Shown here piece by piece: positions 29,952 through 38,340 of a stretch of DNA of 38,340 nucleotides; positions within the stretch are counted from its first letter, which is position 1, and every line of letters begins with the position of its first letter. The stretch comes from Gammaproteobacteria bacterium. Its GTDB lineage: Bacteria > Pseudomonadota > Gammaproteobacteria > Natronospirales > REEB76. Made by a program: the position numbers and the translations under genes. The notes below the pieces were generated by a model. It did no database searches and had not been told where the DNA came from. It was given only the letters and a program-made list of their open reading frames with translations. The stretch is taken from the NCBI GenBank assembly GCA_028864905.1, contig JAGWLP010000006.1, forward strand, positions 1 to 38,340. Reading direction: 5' to 3'.

Positions 29952-30584
29952 ATGCGCCTGCACCCGATCACCAAATTGCAGCATGAGCACGGCAACATGT
30001 GGCGCGTGCAGGTGGCAATCCGCAATCAGCTGGACCTGCTGGAACACGGCGGCGTCCCGGATGCCGTGCTGCTCGCCAACGCGTTCTACTACATGCGCAA
30101 ATTCCCGAGCGCGGTGCATCATCCCAAGGAGGATCTGGTTTTCGACCGGCTGGTCAAGATTGGCGCCCCGGTGCAGGACCTCGTGAAGCGGCTGCACGCG
30201 CAGCACGTCGAACTCTACGTGCTGGAGGAAATGCTCATCGAGCTGGCGCTGCAGTTGCCCGCCGGCCGCTCAGAGAGCAGAAACCGCATGCTGTTGCTCG
30301 GCCGGCAGTACCTGGCGACTCAGGCCGAACACATGCAAACCGAGGAACAAACGGTGTTTCCGCAGGCCCGCAAGCGTCTCCGGTCCCGGGACTGGAAAGC
30401 GATCCGCGAACAAGCGCGGGAGATCGAGGATCCGATGTTCGACGGAAAGGCCTCCGAGCGCTTTCAGTATCTGTACGACTACATGATGCGCGAAGTGGGC
30501 GATGAAGAGCTGGCTGCGGCGCACGCGGCGGCGGTCCCGGGCCGCAAGCCCAAAAGTGCACCGGCTGCACAAGCGCGCAAATAG
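29952..30584 (+). CDS. Hemerythrin HHE-domain protein
   Basis: QHEHGNMWRVQ, YMRKFPSAVHHPKEDLVFDRL, LHAQHVELYVLEEML, YLATQAEHMQTEEQTVFPQA. Confidence 0.9.
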   Translation: MRLHPITKLQHEHGNMWRVQVAIRNQLDLLEHGGVPDAVLLANAFYYMRKFPSAVHHPKEDLVFDRLVKIGAPVQDLVKRLHAQHVELYVLEEMLIELALQLPAGRSESRNRMLLLGRQYLATQAEHMQTEEQTVFPQARKRLRSRDWKAIREQAREIEDPMFDGKASERFQYLYDYMMREVGDEELAAAHAAAVPGRKPKSAPAAQARK

Positions 30585-30602
30585 CGACGCGCGCATTGCC
30601 GT

Positions 30603-31991
30603 ATGGACATCGAAGGCTTTGATCCCGAACTGGTGCGCCGCTACGACGTCTCCGGGCCGCGTTACACCTCCTATCCCACTGCACGCCAGTTCACAACAGC
30701 GATAGACGCGGCTGCCTACCGCAGCGCGGTGACACGCAGCAACGAGGATTTCATCCCGAGCGCTCTGTCGCTGTACCTGCACCTGCCGTTCTGCAGCAGT
30801 CCGTGTTTCTATTGCGGTTGCAGCCGCCTGATTACGCGCCGGCCCGAAGTCATCGCGGCCTATCTCGAGCGCCTGCACCGCGAGGTCGCGCTGCAGGGCC
30901 AGTGTTTCGACCGCGACCGGCCGGTACGCCAACTGCATTTCGGCGGCGGCACCCCGACGTATTTGAGCGACACTCAGCTGGCTGAGCTGTTTGCGGCACT
31001 GCACGACGCCTTCAACTTCGCGAAGAGCGGGCCGGTGGAGTTCGCCATGGAAGTGGATCCGCGCAGCGTGAACGCAACGCGCGTTGCACGGCTCGCGGCG
31101 CTCGGTTTCAACCGCGTGAGCTACGGATTCCAGGATTTTGATCCTGCCGTGCAGCAGGCGGTGAACCGGATTCAGGATCCCGGGCATTGCCTGGGGCTGA
31201 TCGGAGCGGCGCGCGCGGCCGGATTCCGCTCGGTCTCCGTGGACCTCATCTACGGCTTGCCTTGCCAGACCGAGGCGGGATTCACCAAGACGCTGAGATC
31301 GGTGGCAGCTGCACGCCCCGATCGTGTGGCGGTTTACGGCTATGCGCACATGCCGGGCCAGTTCAAGGCCCAGCGCCGGATTCGCAGCGAGGACCTGCCG
31401 GATGCGAATCTGCGCCTGCGGCTTCTGACCCTGGCGGTCCGGGAGCTGACCGCAGCCGGCTATCTATATATAGGTATGGATCATTTCGCTTTGCCGGACG
31501 ATGATCTGGTGCAGGCGCGGAACGCTGGCACCCTGCAGCGGAATTTTCAGGGCTATTCCACGCTCGCTGGTCTGGACCTCGTGGGCATCGGCCTGACCGC
31601 GATCGGTCACGTGGGCGATCTGTACGCCCAGAACGCCAAGGCGCTGAACGATTACTTCGCCGCACTCGATGCCGGGCGGCTGGCCGTGCAGCGGGGTTAC
31701 CGCCTGACCGCGGATGATCGCGCGCGCGCCGACATCATCGGCCGGCTGATGTGCTACGACGAGCTGCGCTTTGCCGACATTGAACGCGCTCACGCTCTGG
31801 AGTTCACGCGCTATTTCGCACCGGAGCTGGAGCGCCTCGCGCCGCTCGCGGCTGACGGGTTGCTGCGCGTGGGCGAGGACGGCATCGCAGTGCTGCCGCG
31901 CGGACGTTTTCTACGCCGCGCTCTGGCCATGGTGTTTGACGCCTACCGGCCGCGGGAGGCTGCCGCCAACAGTTACTCGCGGGTTATCTGA
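30603..31991 (+). CDS. hemN: Oxygen-independent coproporphyrinogen III oxidase (radical SAM)
   Basis: VSGPRYTSYPTA, LYLHLPFCSSPCFYCGCSR, LHFGGGTPTYLS, YGFQDFDPAVQQAVNRIQ. Confidence 0.96.
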   Translation: MDIEGFDPELVRRYDVSGPRYTSYPTARQFTTAIDAAAYRSAVTRSNEDFIPSALSLYLHLPFCSSPCFYCGCSRLITRRPEVIAAYLERLHREVALQGQCFDRDRPVRQLHFGGGTPTYLSDTQLAELFAALHDAFNFAKSGPVEFAMEVDPRSVNATRVARLAALGFNRVSYGFQDFDPAVQQAVNRIQDPGHCLGLIGAARAAGFRSVSVDLIYGLPCQTEAGFTKTLRSVAAARPDRVAVYGYAHMPGQFKAQRRIRSEDLPDANLRLRLLTLAVRELTAAGYLYIGMDHFALPDDDLVQARNAGTLQRNFQGYSTLAGLDLVGIGLTAIGHVGDLYAQNAKALNDYFAALDAGRLAVQRGYRLTADDRARADIIGRLMCYDELRFADIERAHALEFTRYFAPELERLAPLAADGLLRVGEDGIAVLPRGRFLRRALAMVFDAYRPREAAANSYSRVI

Positions 31992-32003
31992 GATATGAAA
32001 AAA

Positions 32004-32025
32004 GCCGTGCGCGGCTGCGCACGGC
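32004..32025 (-). terminator. Hairpin between hemN and fnr; T-tract only on the minus strand
   Basis: GCCGTGCGC-ggct-GCGCACGGC preceded on + by AAAAAA, so the minus strand reads stem-TTTTTT. No minus-strand gene is nearby. Confidence 0.55.
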
Positions 32026-32100
32026 CGCAACTTTCAGAATCGCCTGCGGTATGCTTATCGTGGCCGGATTTGCACGGCTGAAAGTCCCGAGGACGAATGC

Positions 32101-32835
32101 ATGAGCACGCCACAGGCGGAATTGCCCCAACGCCTGCGCGAAGCCTGTGCGGCGTGTTCGCTGAAGGAACTCTGTCTGCCGCGCGGCCTCGACGGTCCGG
32201 ACCTGATGCGCCTCGACACGCTCGTCGAGCGTCGCGGGCCTTTGCATGAAGGCGATCACCTGTTTCGGGTGGGCGACAGTTTTCAGGCCCTGTATGCGGT
32301 GCGTGCCGGCTCATGCAAGACCTACACCGTGGACAGCGAAGGGCGCGAGCACGTGCTCGGTTTTCATCTGCCCGGGGAACTGCTGGGCCTGGATGCCATC
32401 TACCCGGGGCGGCACCTGTGCAACGCACAGGCCCTGGACACCGCCGTCGTCTGCGTGCTGCCGTACGAACAGGTGAGCGACCTGGCCGGCCAGATCGGCG
32501 GTCTGCGCGCGCAACTCATGCGACTGATGAGCAAGGACATCGCCGATACCGCCGCGCTCGCCGGCGACTTTACCGCCGAGGAACGCCTGGCCGCGTTTCT
32601 GAACGGTCTCTCGGAGCGCTTCCGGCAGCGTGGCTATTCACCCGTTGAATTTCAACTGGCGATGTCGCGGCGCGACATCGCCAACTACCTGCGGCTCGCC
32701 ACCGAGACCGTGAGCCGGGTGTTCGCACGCTTCGAGAATGACGGACTGATTGCGGTGAATCGTCGCAGCGTACGCCTGCTGGATCTGCCGCGACTGCGCC
32801 GGCTGTGCGCCGCCATGACCGGAATGCAGGGCTGA
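32101..32835 (+). CDS. fnr: FNR/Anr-family oxygen-responsive transcriptional regulator
   Basis: N-terminal CAACSLKELC, a fourth Cys in HLCNAQALD, HTH RRDIANYLRLATETVSRVFARF. Confidence 0.95.
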   Translation: MSTPQAELPQRLREACAACSLKELCLPRGLDGPDLMRLDTLVERRGPLHEGDHLFRVGDSFQALYAVRAGSCKTYTVDSEGREHVLGFHLPGELLGLDAIYPGRHLCNAQALDTAVVCVLPYEQVSDLAGQIGGLRAQLMRLMSKDIADTAALAGDFTAEERLAAFLNGLSERFRQRGYSPVEFQLAMSRRDIANYLRLATETVSRVFARFENDGLIAVNRRSVRLLDLPRLRRLCAAMTGMQG

Positions 32836-32857
32836 CACCCAAAAATCCGCCGCCGAG

Positions 32858-32871
32858 TTGATATAGATCAG
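32858..32871 (+). promoter_or_regulatory. FNR-type site TTGAT-ATAG-ATCAG with -10 TAGCCT at 32894-32899
   Basis: 9/10 consensus match; 22 nt to the -10; upstream of the cytochrome-porin gene. Confidence 0.75.
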
Positions 32872-32954
32872 GAGCGATAGATTGCGCGCGCGCTAGCCTG
32901 TCGGCGTTCGCAAGGCGCACTAAGGCCAGGGACGGCCCGTAGGGAGTCCTGGTC

Positions 32955-34304
32955 ATGAAAAATCGTATCCGTTTCTATCCCCTCTTCGCGCTCGGCCTTG
33001 TCGGCGCATTACTACTGGCGATTGTCCCCCCGGCCGGCGCGGTGCCGAGCTTCGCCCGCCAGACCGGGCTCGCCTGCAACGCCTGCCACACCGTAGCGCC
33101 GCAACTGAATGCCTTTGGACGTTACTTCAAGCTGCACGGATACGTACTGGGACCGAACAAACTGACCGGCGGCAGTTCCAAACTGAGTATCAGCGAGTTG
33201 CCCCCGCTCTCGGCGATGGCGATCGCATCCGACAGCCTTACGCGCCAGGCGCAGCCGGACTCGCAGAACGGCACGGTACAGTTTCCGCAGCAGTTGAGCG
33301 TGTTCTACGCCGGCGCCATTTCCGAGCACATGGGGGCATTCGCCCAGCTTACCTATGAGCAACCGGACGCTCATTTCAGCATGGACAATACCGATATCCG
33401 CTACGCGCGGGATGTCAATTGGGGTGATCAGACGCTGGTTTGGGGCCTGACGCTCAATAACAACCCCACGGTGCAGGACGTGTGGAACAGCACGCCGGCC
33501 TGGGGCTTCCCGTTCATATCCTCCGCGGTCGCGCCCATGCCGGGCGCCAGCCCGCTGATCGCCGGACCGCTCGCCCAGAACGTGGCCGGCGTGGGCGCCT
33601 ACGCATGGCTCAACAACACCTGGTATGGCGAGTTGACCGTGTACCGCTCGAGCCAGACAGGCGTCACGTTACCGTACACCAGCAGCAGTACGGCAGTGAT
33701 TGCCGGCGTTGCGCCTTACTGGCGTCTCGCCTGGGAGCACCCCTGGGTTACGGGCAACGGTCAGAGCGACCTCGAAGTCGGCACCCTCGGTCTCAATACC
33801 CGTCTCTATCCGGGCGGTGGCCACCCGCTGTCCGGTCCCACCGACAATTATCTGGATGTCGGCGCCGACGCCCAATATCAGTACATCAATGGCAACGACT
33901 CCCTGGCGCTGCACGCGATTTACATTCACGAGCGTCAGGAGCTGAACGCCAGCAGCGCCTACGGCTTGGCGGCCAATCCCAACGGCCATTTGAATTCCTG
34001 GAACGTGAATGCCAGCTATTACTGGAACGAGGCCTACGGTCCCACGCTCAGCTATTTCAGCATCAGCGGCAGCGCCGACCCCCTGCTGTATGCACCGGCC
34101 CCGGTCAGCGGCAGTGTTGCGGACTTTCCCGACAGCCGCGGCTGGATCCTGCAATGGACCTGGGTGCCGACGCTCAACGTGCAGGCGAGCGTGCAATACG
34201 TACTGTACAACAAGTTCAACGGTGCTTCGGCCAACTACGACGGCTCGGGGCGCAGCGCCTCCGACAACGACACGCTTTATCTCGCCGTGTGGTTGCTGTG
34301 GTGA
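32955..34304 (+). CDS. Outer-membrane monoheme cytochrome c-beta-barrel fusion (cytochrome-porin, Cyc2-like architecture)
   Basis: Signal peptide, FARQTGLACNACHTVAPQLNAFGRYFKLHGY (single CXXCH), then a ~370-aa alternating-hydrophobicity beta-barrel-like sequence ending LYLAVWLLW. Confidence 0.75.
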   Translation: MKNRIRFYPLFALGLVGALLLAIVPPAGAVPSFARQTGLACNACHTVAPQLNAFGRYFKLHGYVLGPNKLTGGSSKLSISELPPLSAMAIASDSLTRQAQPDSQNGTVQFPQQLSVFYAGAISEHMGAFAQLTYEQPDAHFSMDNTDIRYARDVNWGDQTLVWGLTLNNNPTVQDVWNSTPAWGFPFISSAVAPMPGASPLIAGPLAQNVAGVGAYAWLNNTWYGELTVYRSSQTGVTLPYTSSSTAVIAGVAPYWRLAWEHPWVTGNGQSDLEVGTLGLNTRLYPGGGHPLSGPTDNYLDVGADAQYQYINGNDSLALHAIYIHERQELNASSAYGLAANPNGHLNSWNVNASYYWNEAYGPTLSYFSISGSADPLLYAPAPVSGSVADFPDSRGWILQWTWVPTLNVQASVQYVLYNKFNGASANYDGSGRSASDNDTLYLAVWLLW

Positions 34305-34597
34305 CGAGCAGCCAATGGCCCTCTGATTTCAAGTGAGCGGTTCACAGACAAGCTGTTTCTCTGTCCACGCAGAGTCTCAGCATGCAGGCGCTCAGCAGTG
34401 CGCGACTGCAGAATATGCTGCAGGTGCGGCATGCCACATTAGGGGATGCAATCCAGGCCGGACTGCTGATTTTCGAAGGACAAGAATTATCTGCGGCGGC
34501 GAGCCGCATGGCTGCGGTTCCAGTCACGGACCACCGTGATGGATCAGCCTCTACGCCGGGTTCGGACAGGCGCTTGACGGCGTTACGTGCCTGGAAA

Positions 34598-34616
34598 TGG
34601 CGGAGAGAGTGGGATT
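34598..34616 (-). repeat. Exact 19-nt copy of the tRNA-Ser(GCT) 3' end, 184 bp downstream of the tRNA
   Basis: TGGCGGAGAGAGTGGGATT at 34598-34616 equals 34782-34800 inside the tRNA gene (minus strand AATCCCACTCTCTCCGCCA). Confidence 0.93.
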
Positions 34617-34781
34617 ACTCCGGGCGTCCTGCCCTTCGCCCTGCGGGCCAGCGTCGCTACGCGCCGCTGTTCAAAATCGTTCCAGACAATTTTGTCGAAC
34701 CTGCCCGATTGTCATTCGTGGGTTCGAATCCGCCCTTGAGTATGAACGAATCGGGGATGGCAAAGCTCCCTCACTGATAAT

Positions 34782-34875
34782 TGGCGGAGAGAGTGGGATT
34801 CGAACCCACGATACGCGTTTTGCGCGTATACGCCCTTAGCAGGGGCGCGCCTTCGACCAGCTCGGCCATCTCTCC
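34782..34875 (-). tRNA. tRNA-Ser (anticodon GCT), long variable arm, CCA encoded
   Basis: GGAGAGATGGCCGAGCTGGTCGAAGGCGCGCCCCTGCTAAGGGCGTATACGCGCAAAACGCGTATCGTGGGTTCGAATCCCACTCTCTCCGCCA. Confidence 0.97.
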
Positions 34876-35058
34876 GTACGCAATTTCCTGTCGCCGGCCA
34901 GTGCCGGATGCCATCCCCGCTGCCCGCAAGGAAATACCACCGGCATTCCGCTCGCATCAACAGCTGAGATCGGCTACACCGTTTCGCTGCAAGCGCAGGC
35001 TCGCGGCCGGGATGATACCGACCTGACCGGGACCGGTCAAAATCGAGTAGCGGAACGC

Positions 35059-35259
35059 TCAGCTATCCGCGGGCGGAGCCTGCGCGGCATTTTCATGCTC
35101 GTGCTTGATGCGCTCGTAGATTTCTTCGCGGTGCACGGCGATGTCCTTCGGCGCATTGACGCCGATGCGCACCTGATTGCCCTTGACTCCGAGCACCGTG
35201 ATGGTGACGTTGTCGCCGATCATGATGGTTTCACCCACCCGACGTGTGAGAATCAGCAT
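35059..35259 (-). CDS. csrA: Carbon storage regulator CsrA/RsmA
   Basis: [51 protein letters not shown]. Confidence 0.98.
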   Translation of the reverse strand: MLILTRRVGETIMIGDNVTITVLGVKGNQVRIGVNAPKDIAVHREEIYERIKHEHENAAQAPPADS

Positions 35260-35404
35260 GGTTTAACTCCTGCAAAGTCGCACTCAATCACCTGGTGAAG
35301 CGTAGGCCGCCTTATACTTGTTCTAACGGCCACCCGGCCCGGAGCGCGGGGCGGTGCGTATTCTGCGGCCTTCCGTCGGGATTCTCAATCCGGCAAAGCC
35401 TGAT

Positions 35405-36664
35405 TCAGGCCTGCTTGAGCGCGCTCTGTGGCAGATAGTCTTGCTGCGGCGCCGCGTGCAGCTTGAAAGCCTCATGCAGCGCGCGCACCCCGGCCTCCAG
35501 GTGCTTTTCGTCCACCACCACGGAAATCTTGATCTCCGAGGTCGCCACCAACCGGATGCCGATGCCCTCGCGCGCCAGCGTCTGGAACATGCGGGTGGCG
35601 ACGCCCGAATGCGAGCGCATGCCCACCCCCACCAGCGAAATCTTCACCACCCGCTCGTTGCCCACCACGTTTCCGGCCCCGATGCGCGCCCGATGGGCCT
35701 CGAGGATTTCCATGGCCTGGGCACAGTCGTTGCGGTGCAGTGTGAAGGTAAAATCCAGCCGTCCGTCGCGCGCCACGTTCTGCACGATCATGTCCACCAC
35801 GATGTTGGCCTCGGACACCGGCCCCAGAATACGCGCCGCAGTGCCCGGTTCATCCGGCACGCCGAGCAGGGTGATTTCCGCCTCGTCGCGGTTGAAAGCA
35901 ATGCCCGAAACGATGGGAGCTTCCACGGTCGTATCCTCGTAGGTAATGAGCGTGCCCGCCCCTTCCTTGAAGGTGGAGAGCACGCGCAGCGGCACATTGT
36001 ACTTGCCGGCGAATTCCACCGCGCGGATCTGCAGCACTTTGCTGCCCAGGCTCGCAAGCTCCAGCATTTCCTCGAAGGTGATGCGCTCGAGTCGCCGCGC
36101 TTCCGGCACCATGCGCGGATCGGTGGTGTACACGCCGTCCACGTCGGTGTAGATCTGGCATTCGTCGGCCTTGAGCGCCGCGGCCAGCGCCACCGCGGTG
36201 GTATCCGAGCCGCCGCGGCCGAGCGTGGTGATGTCGCCCGCATCATCCACGCCCTGAAAACCGGCCACCACCGGGATGCAGTCGGCGGCCAGGGCCGCGC
36301 GCAACTGCTGCTCGTCAATCGCTTCAATGCGTGCCTTGCCGTGCGCGCTGTCGGTCAGGATTTTCACCTGCGCGCCGGTGAAGGAGCGCGCCTTGAGGCC
36401 ACGCTGCTCGATGGCGATGGCGGTAAGTGCGATCGTCACCTGTTCGCCGGTCGAGAGCAGCACGTCCATCTCGCGCGCGCTGGGCCTCGGTGCAAGGTTC
36501 TTGCCCAGTCCCAGCAGCCGGTCGGTTTCACCCGCCATGGCCGAAACTACGACCACCAGGTCACCACCGGCGCGGCGTGCGGCACATACTTTGTCAGCCA
36601 CGTGCTCGATGCGCGCGCAATCGGCCACCGAGGTGCCGCCGTACTTCTGCACGATCAGCGACAT
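35405..36664 (-). CDS. lysC: Aspartate kinase (with ACT domains)
   Basis: MSLIVQKYGGTSVADCARIEHVADKV, GRGGSDTTAVALAAAL, ACT-type C-terminus; synteny alaS-lysC-csrA. Confidence 0.96.
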   Translation of the reverse strand: MSLIVQKYGGTSVADCARIEHVADKVCAARRAGGDLVVVVSAMAGETDRLLGLGKNLAPRPSAREMDVLLSTGEQVTIALTAIAIEQRGLKARSFTGAQVKILTDSAHGKARIEAIDEQQLRAALAADCIPVVAGFQGVDDAGDITTLGRGGSDTTAVALAAALKADECQIYTDVDGVYTTDPRMVPEARRLERITFEEMLELASLGSKVLQIRAVEFAGKYNVPLRVLSTFKEGAGTLITYEDTTVEAPIVSGIAFNRDEAEITLLGVPDEPGTAARILGPVSEANIVVDMIVQNVARDGRLDFTFTLHRNDCAQAMEILEAHRARIGAGNVVGNERVVKISLVGVGMRSHSGVATRMFQTLAREGIGIRLVATSEIKISVVVDEKHLEAGVRALHEAFKLHAAPQQDYLPQSALKQA

Positions 36665-36734
36665 GGAGATACACCGCGATCACTCACAGGAAATGAGCTG
36701 TGCAACTGCCAATACCTGCGCAAACCAGTGCGTC

Positions 36735-36962
36735 CCCTCCTTTGCAAAAGGAGGGCTCGCTGTTTTACGGTGAGCGGGCTGCCAAGGACGGCAGCCCTGG
36801 ACTTGCGGGCGAAGCAGAAATGCGCAGCCCGCAAGGGGGAGGATTTTTTCAAAATCCCCCTTCTTTCGCACTTCGCAATCCTGCTCCGTTTGAAAGTCCA
36901 GGGCAGCCATCCATGGCTGCCCGCTCGGCACTTCGTGCCTTGCCCCCCTTTTTCAAAGGGGG
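36735..36962. repeat. Dense cluster of seven intergenic hairpins between alaS and lysC
   Basis: Inverted repeats at 36735-36755, 36776-36797, 36802-36835, ~36841-36857, 36901-36922, 36927-36939 and 36943-36962. Confidence 0.85.
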
Positions 36963-37014
36963 AAAAAGCTGTTGAGGAGAAGCCAGTGAGCATTCCTTGT
37001 TTGCTGTTTACGAC

Positions 37015-38340
37015 TCAGAGACGCGCCCGCACCCATCCGGGTACGGACTTGAGGGCGGCATCCAGGTTCCCGGGATCGGTGCCACCCGCCTGCGCCATGT
37101 CGGCGCGCCCGCCGCCCTTGCCGCCCACCTGCTCCGCCACGTGGTTCACCAGCTCACCGGCCTTGATTTTTGTGGTGTGGCCGGCGGTCACGCCCGCGAC
37201 CAACCGCACTTTTCCGTCCTCGACTGCGGCGAGTACTACAGCGGCCGAACCAAGTTTGTTCTTTAACTGGTCCACTGTGTCGCGTAAGGTTTTGGCGTCG
37301 GCGCCGTCTAGGCGCGAAGCCAGCACCTTGAGGCCGTTCACTTCCACCGCCTGTGAAGCCAGATCGCCTCCCTCGCGGCTCGCGAGCCGGCCCTTCAACT
37401 GCTCCAGTTCCTTTTCCAATCTGCGGTTGTGCTCTACAAGGTGTTCCACCTTCTTGCTTACCGTATCAACACCGGATTTGGTGAGGTCAGCCAGTTCATG
37501 CAACATGCGTTCGACCTGTTGCACCCATTGCACTGCGCCTTCGCCGGTGAGCGCCTCGACGCGGCGGATGCCGGCCGCCACGCCGGTCTCGGACACAATC
37601 TTGAAGAAACCGATGTCACCTACGCGCTGCACGTGCGTGCCGCCACAGAGTTCGGTGGAAAAATCGCCGAATTTCATTACGCGCACGGTGTCACCGTATT
37701 TCTCGCCGAACAGCGCCATGGCGCCGGATTTGATGGCGTCGTCGTAAGGCATCTGGCGCACGTCAGCTTCAGCATTCTTGCGGATTTCCTCGTTCACCAA
37801 ATCCTCAATGCGCCGCAATTCTTCCGGTGTCACTGGCTGATTGTGGGAAAAATCGAAGCGCAAGCGGTCCGGCGCCACCAGCGAACCCTTCTGGGTGACA
37901 TGCGTGCCCAACACCTTGCGCAGCGCCGCGTGCAGCAGATGCGTAGCGGAATGATTGAGCACGGTCGCTGCGCGCAGTTTCTCATCCACCTGTGCTTCCA
38001 CCGTCTCGCCCAGCTTGAATTCGCCCTTGACCACGGTGCCGAGATGGGCATAAGCGCCGCCGCCGCGCTTCTGGGTGTCTGCCACTTTGAATTCCGCACC
38101 GCCCGCCCGCAATACACCCTGGTCGCCTACCTGGCCGCCGGACTCCGCATAAAACGGCGTGCGGTCGAGCACGATCATGCCTTGCTCGCCCGCCTTGAGT
38201 GCTTTCACCGCATCTTTGCCGCGGAACAGCGCGACGACTTTGCCCTTGTCTTTCAGGGTGTCGTAGCCAGTAAATTTCGTTTGGCCCTCAATCTCCACGT
38301 CCTGTGCATACTCCGCGCCAAACTGGCTTGCCGCGCGGCC
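37015..38340 (-). CDS. alaS: Alanyl-tRNA synthetase, C-terminal part (5' end beyond the window)
   Basis: [92 protein letters not shown]-Ala domain [15 protein letters not shown]. Frame is open to the window edge. Confidence 0.98.
   Translation of the reverse strand, partial: GRAASQFGAEYAQDVEIEGQTKFTGYDTLKDKGKVVALFRGKDAVKALKAGEQGMIVLDRTPFYAESGGQVGDQGVLRAGGAEFKVADTQKRGGGAYAHLGTVVKGEFKLGETVEAQVDEKLRAATVLNHSATHLLHAALRKVLGTHVTQKGSLVAPDRLRFDFSHNQPVTPEELRRIEDLVNEEIRKNAEADVRQMPYDDAIKSGAMALFGEKYGDTVRVMKFGDFSTELCGGTHVQRVGDIGFFKIVSETGVAAGIRRVEALTGEGAVQWVQQVERMLHELADLTKSGVDTVSKKVEHLVEHNRRLEKELEQLKGRLASREGGDLASQAVEVNGLKVLASRLDGADAKTLRDTVDQLKNKLGSAAVVLAAVEDGKVRLVAGVTAGHTTKIKAGELVNHVAEQVGGKGGGRADMAQAGGTDPGNLDAALKSVPGWVRARL

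Noticed and set aside
31462-31474. CTATATATAG palindrome
   Set aside because: Lies inside the hemN coding sequence (GYLYIGMD); chance from codon content.
34382-34777. 131-aa plus-strand ORF upstream of tRNA-Ser
   Set aside because: Runs through the displaced tRNA 3'-end copy and repeat; no recognisable domain.
35354-37747. 797-aa plus-strand ORF
   Set aside because: Antisense to lysC and alaS and spans the hairpin cluster; a high-GC shadow ORF with no recognisable protein.

Overview
Gammaproteobacterial chromosomal window, largely housekeeping, read from the sequence and supplied ORFs with no database search. In order: truncated rnpB; rsmI-lpoA-yraN-gmhA/diaA; an SDR gene; an MmgE/PrpD + ComA-family pair; FAD oxidase; fabA-fabB; rplU-rpmA-obg; ispB; a REC-PAS-GGDEF-EAL protein; tRNA-Pro(CGG); a 2OG-Fe(II) oxygenase; MarR/ClC; an RHS-remnant and toxin-antitoxin patch; M61 and M13 peptidases; a hemerythrin/HemN/FNR/P1B-ATPase/cytochrome-porin cluster; tRNA-Ser(GCT)-csrA-lysC-alaS. 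The most notable observations are: (1) tRNA-Pro is followed by tandem ~137-bp units that each start with an exact 16-nt copy of the tRNA 3' end. Two complete units share three hairpins whose stems differ by about ten compensatory base-pair changes, an arrangement resembling the E. coli tyrT/rtT repeats. (2) tRNA-Ser(GCT) also has an exact 19-nt 3'-end copy 184 bp downstream. (3) Six small intergenic hairpins at three loci share a CA-TCCN-TG apex; on the opposite strand this reads CA-NGGA-TG, a CsrA/RsmA-type motif, and csrA is in the window. (4) Three promoters have FNR-type boxes with identical 22-nt spacing to a TAGNNT -10, upstream of an SDR gene, a hemerythrin-hemN operon and an outer-membrane cytochrome-porin fusion.
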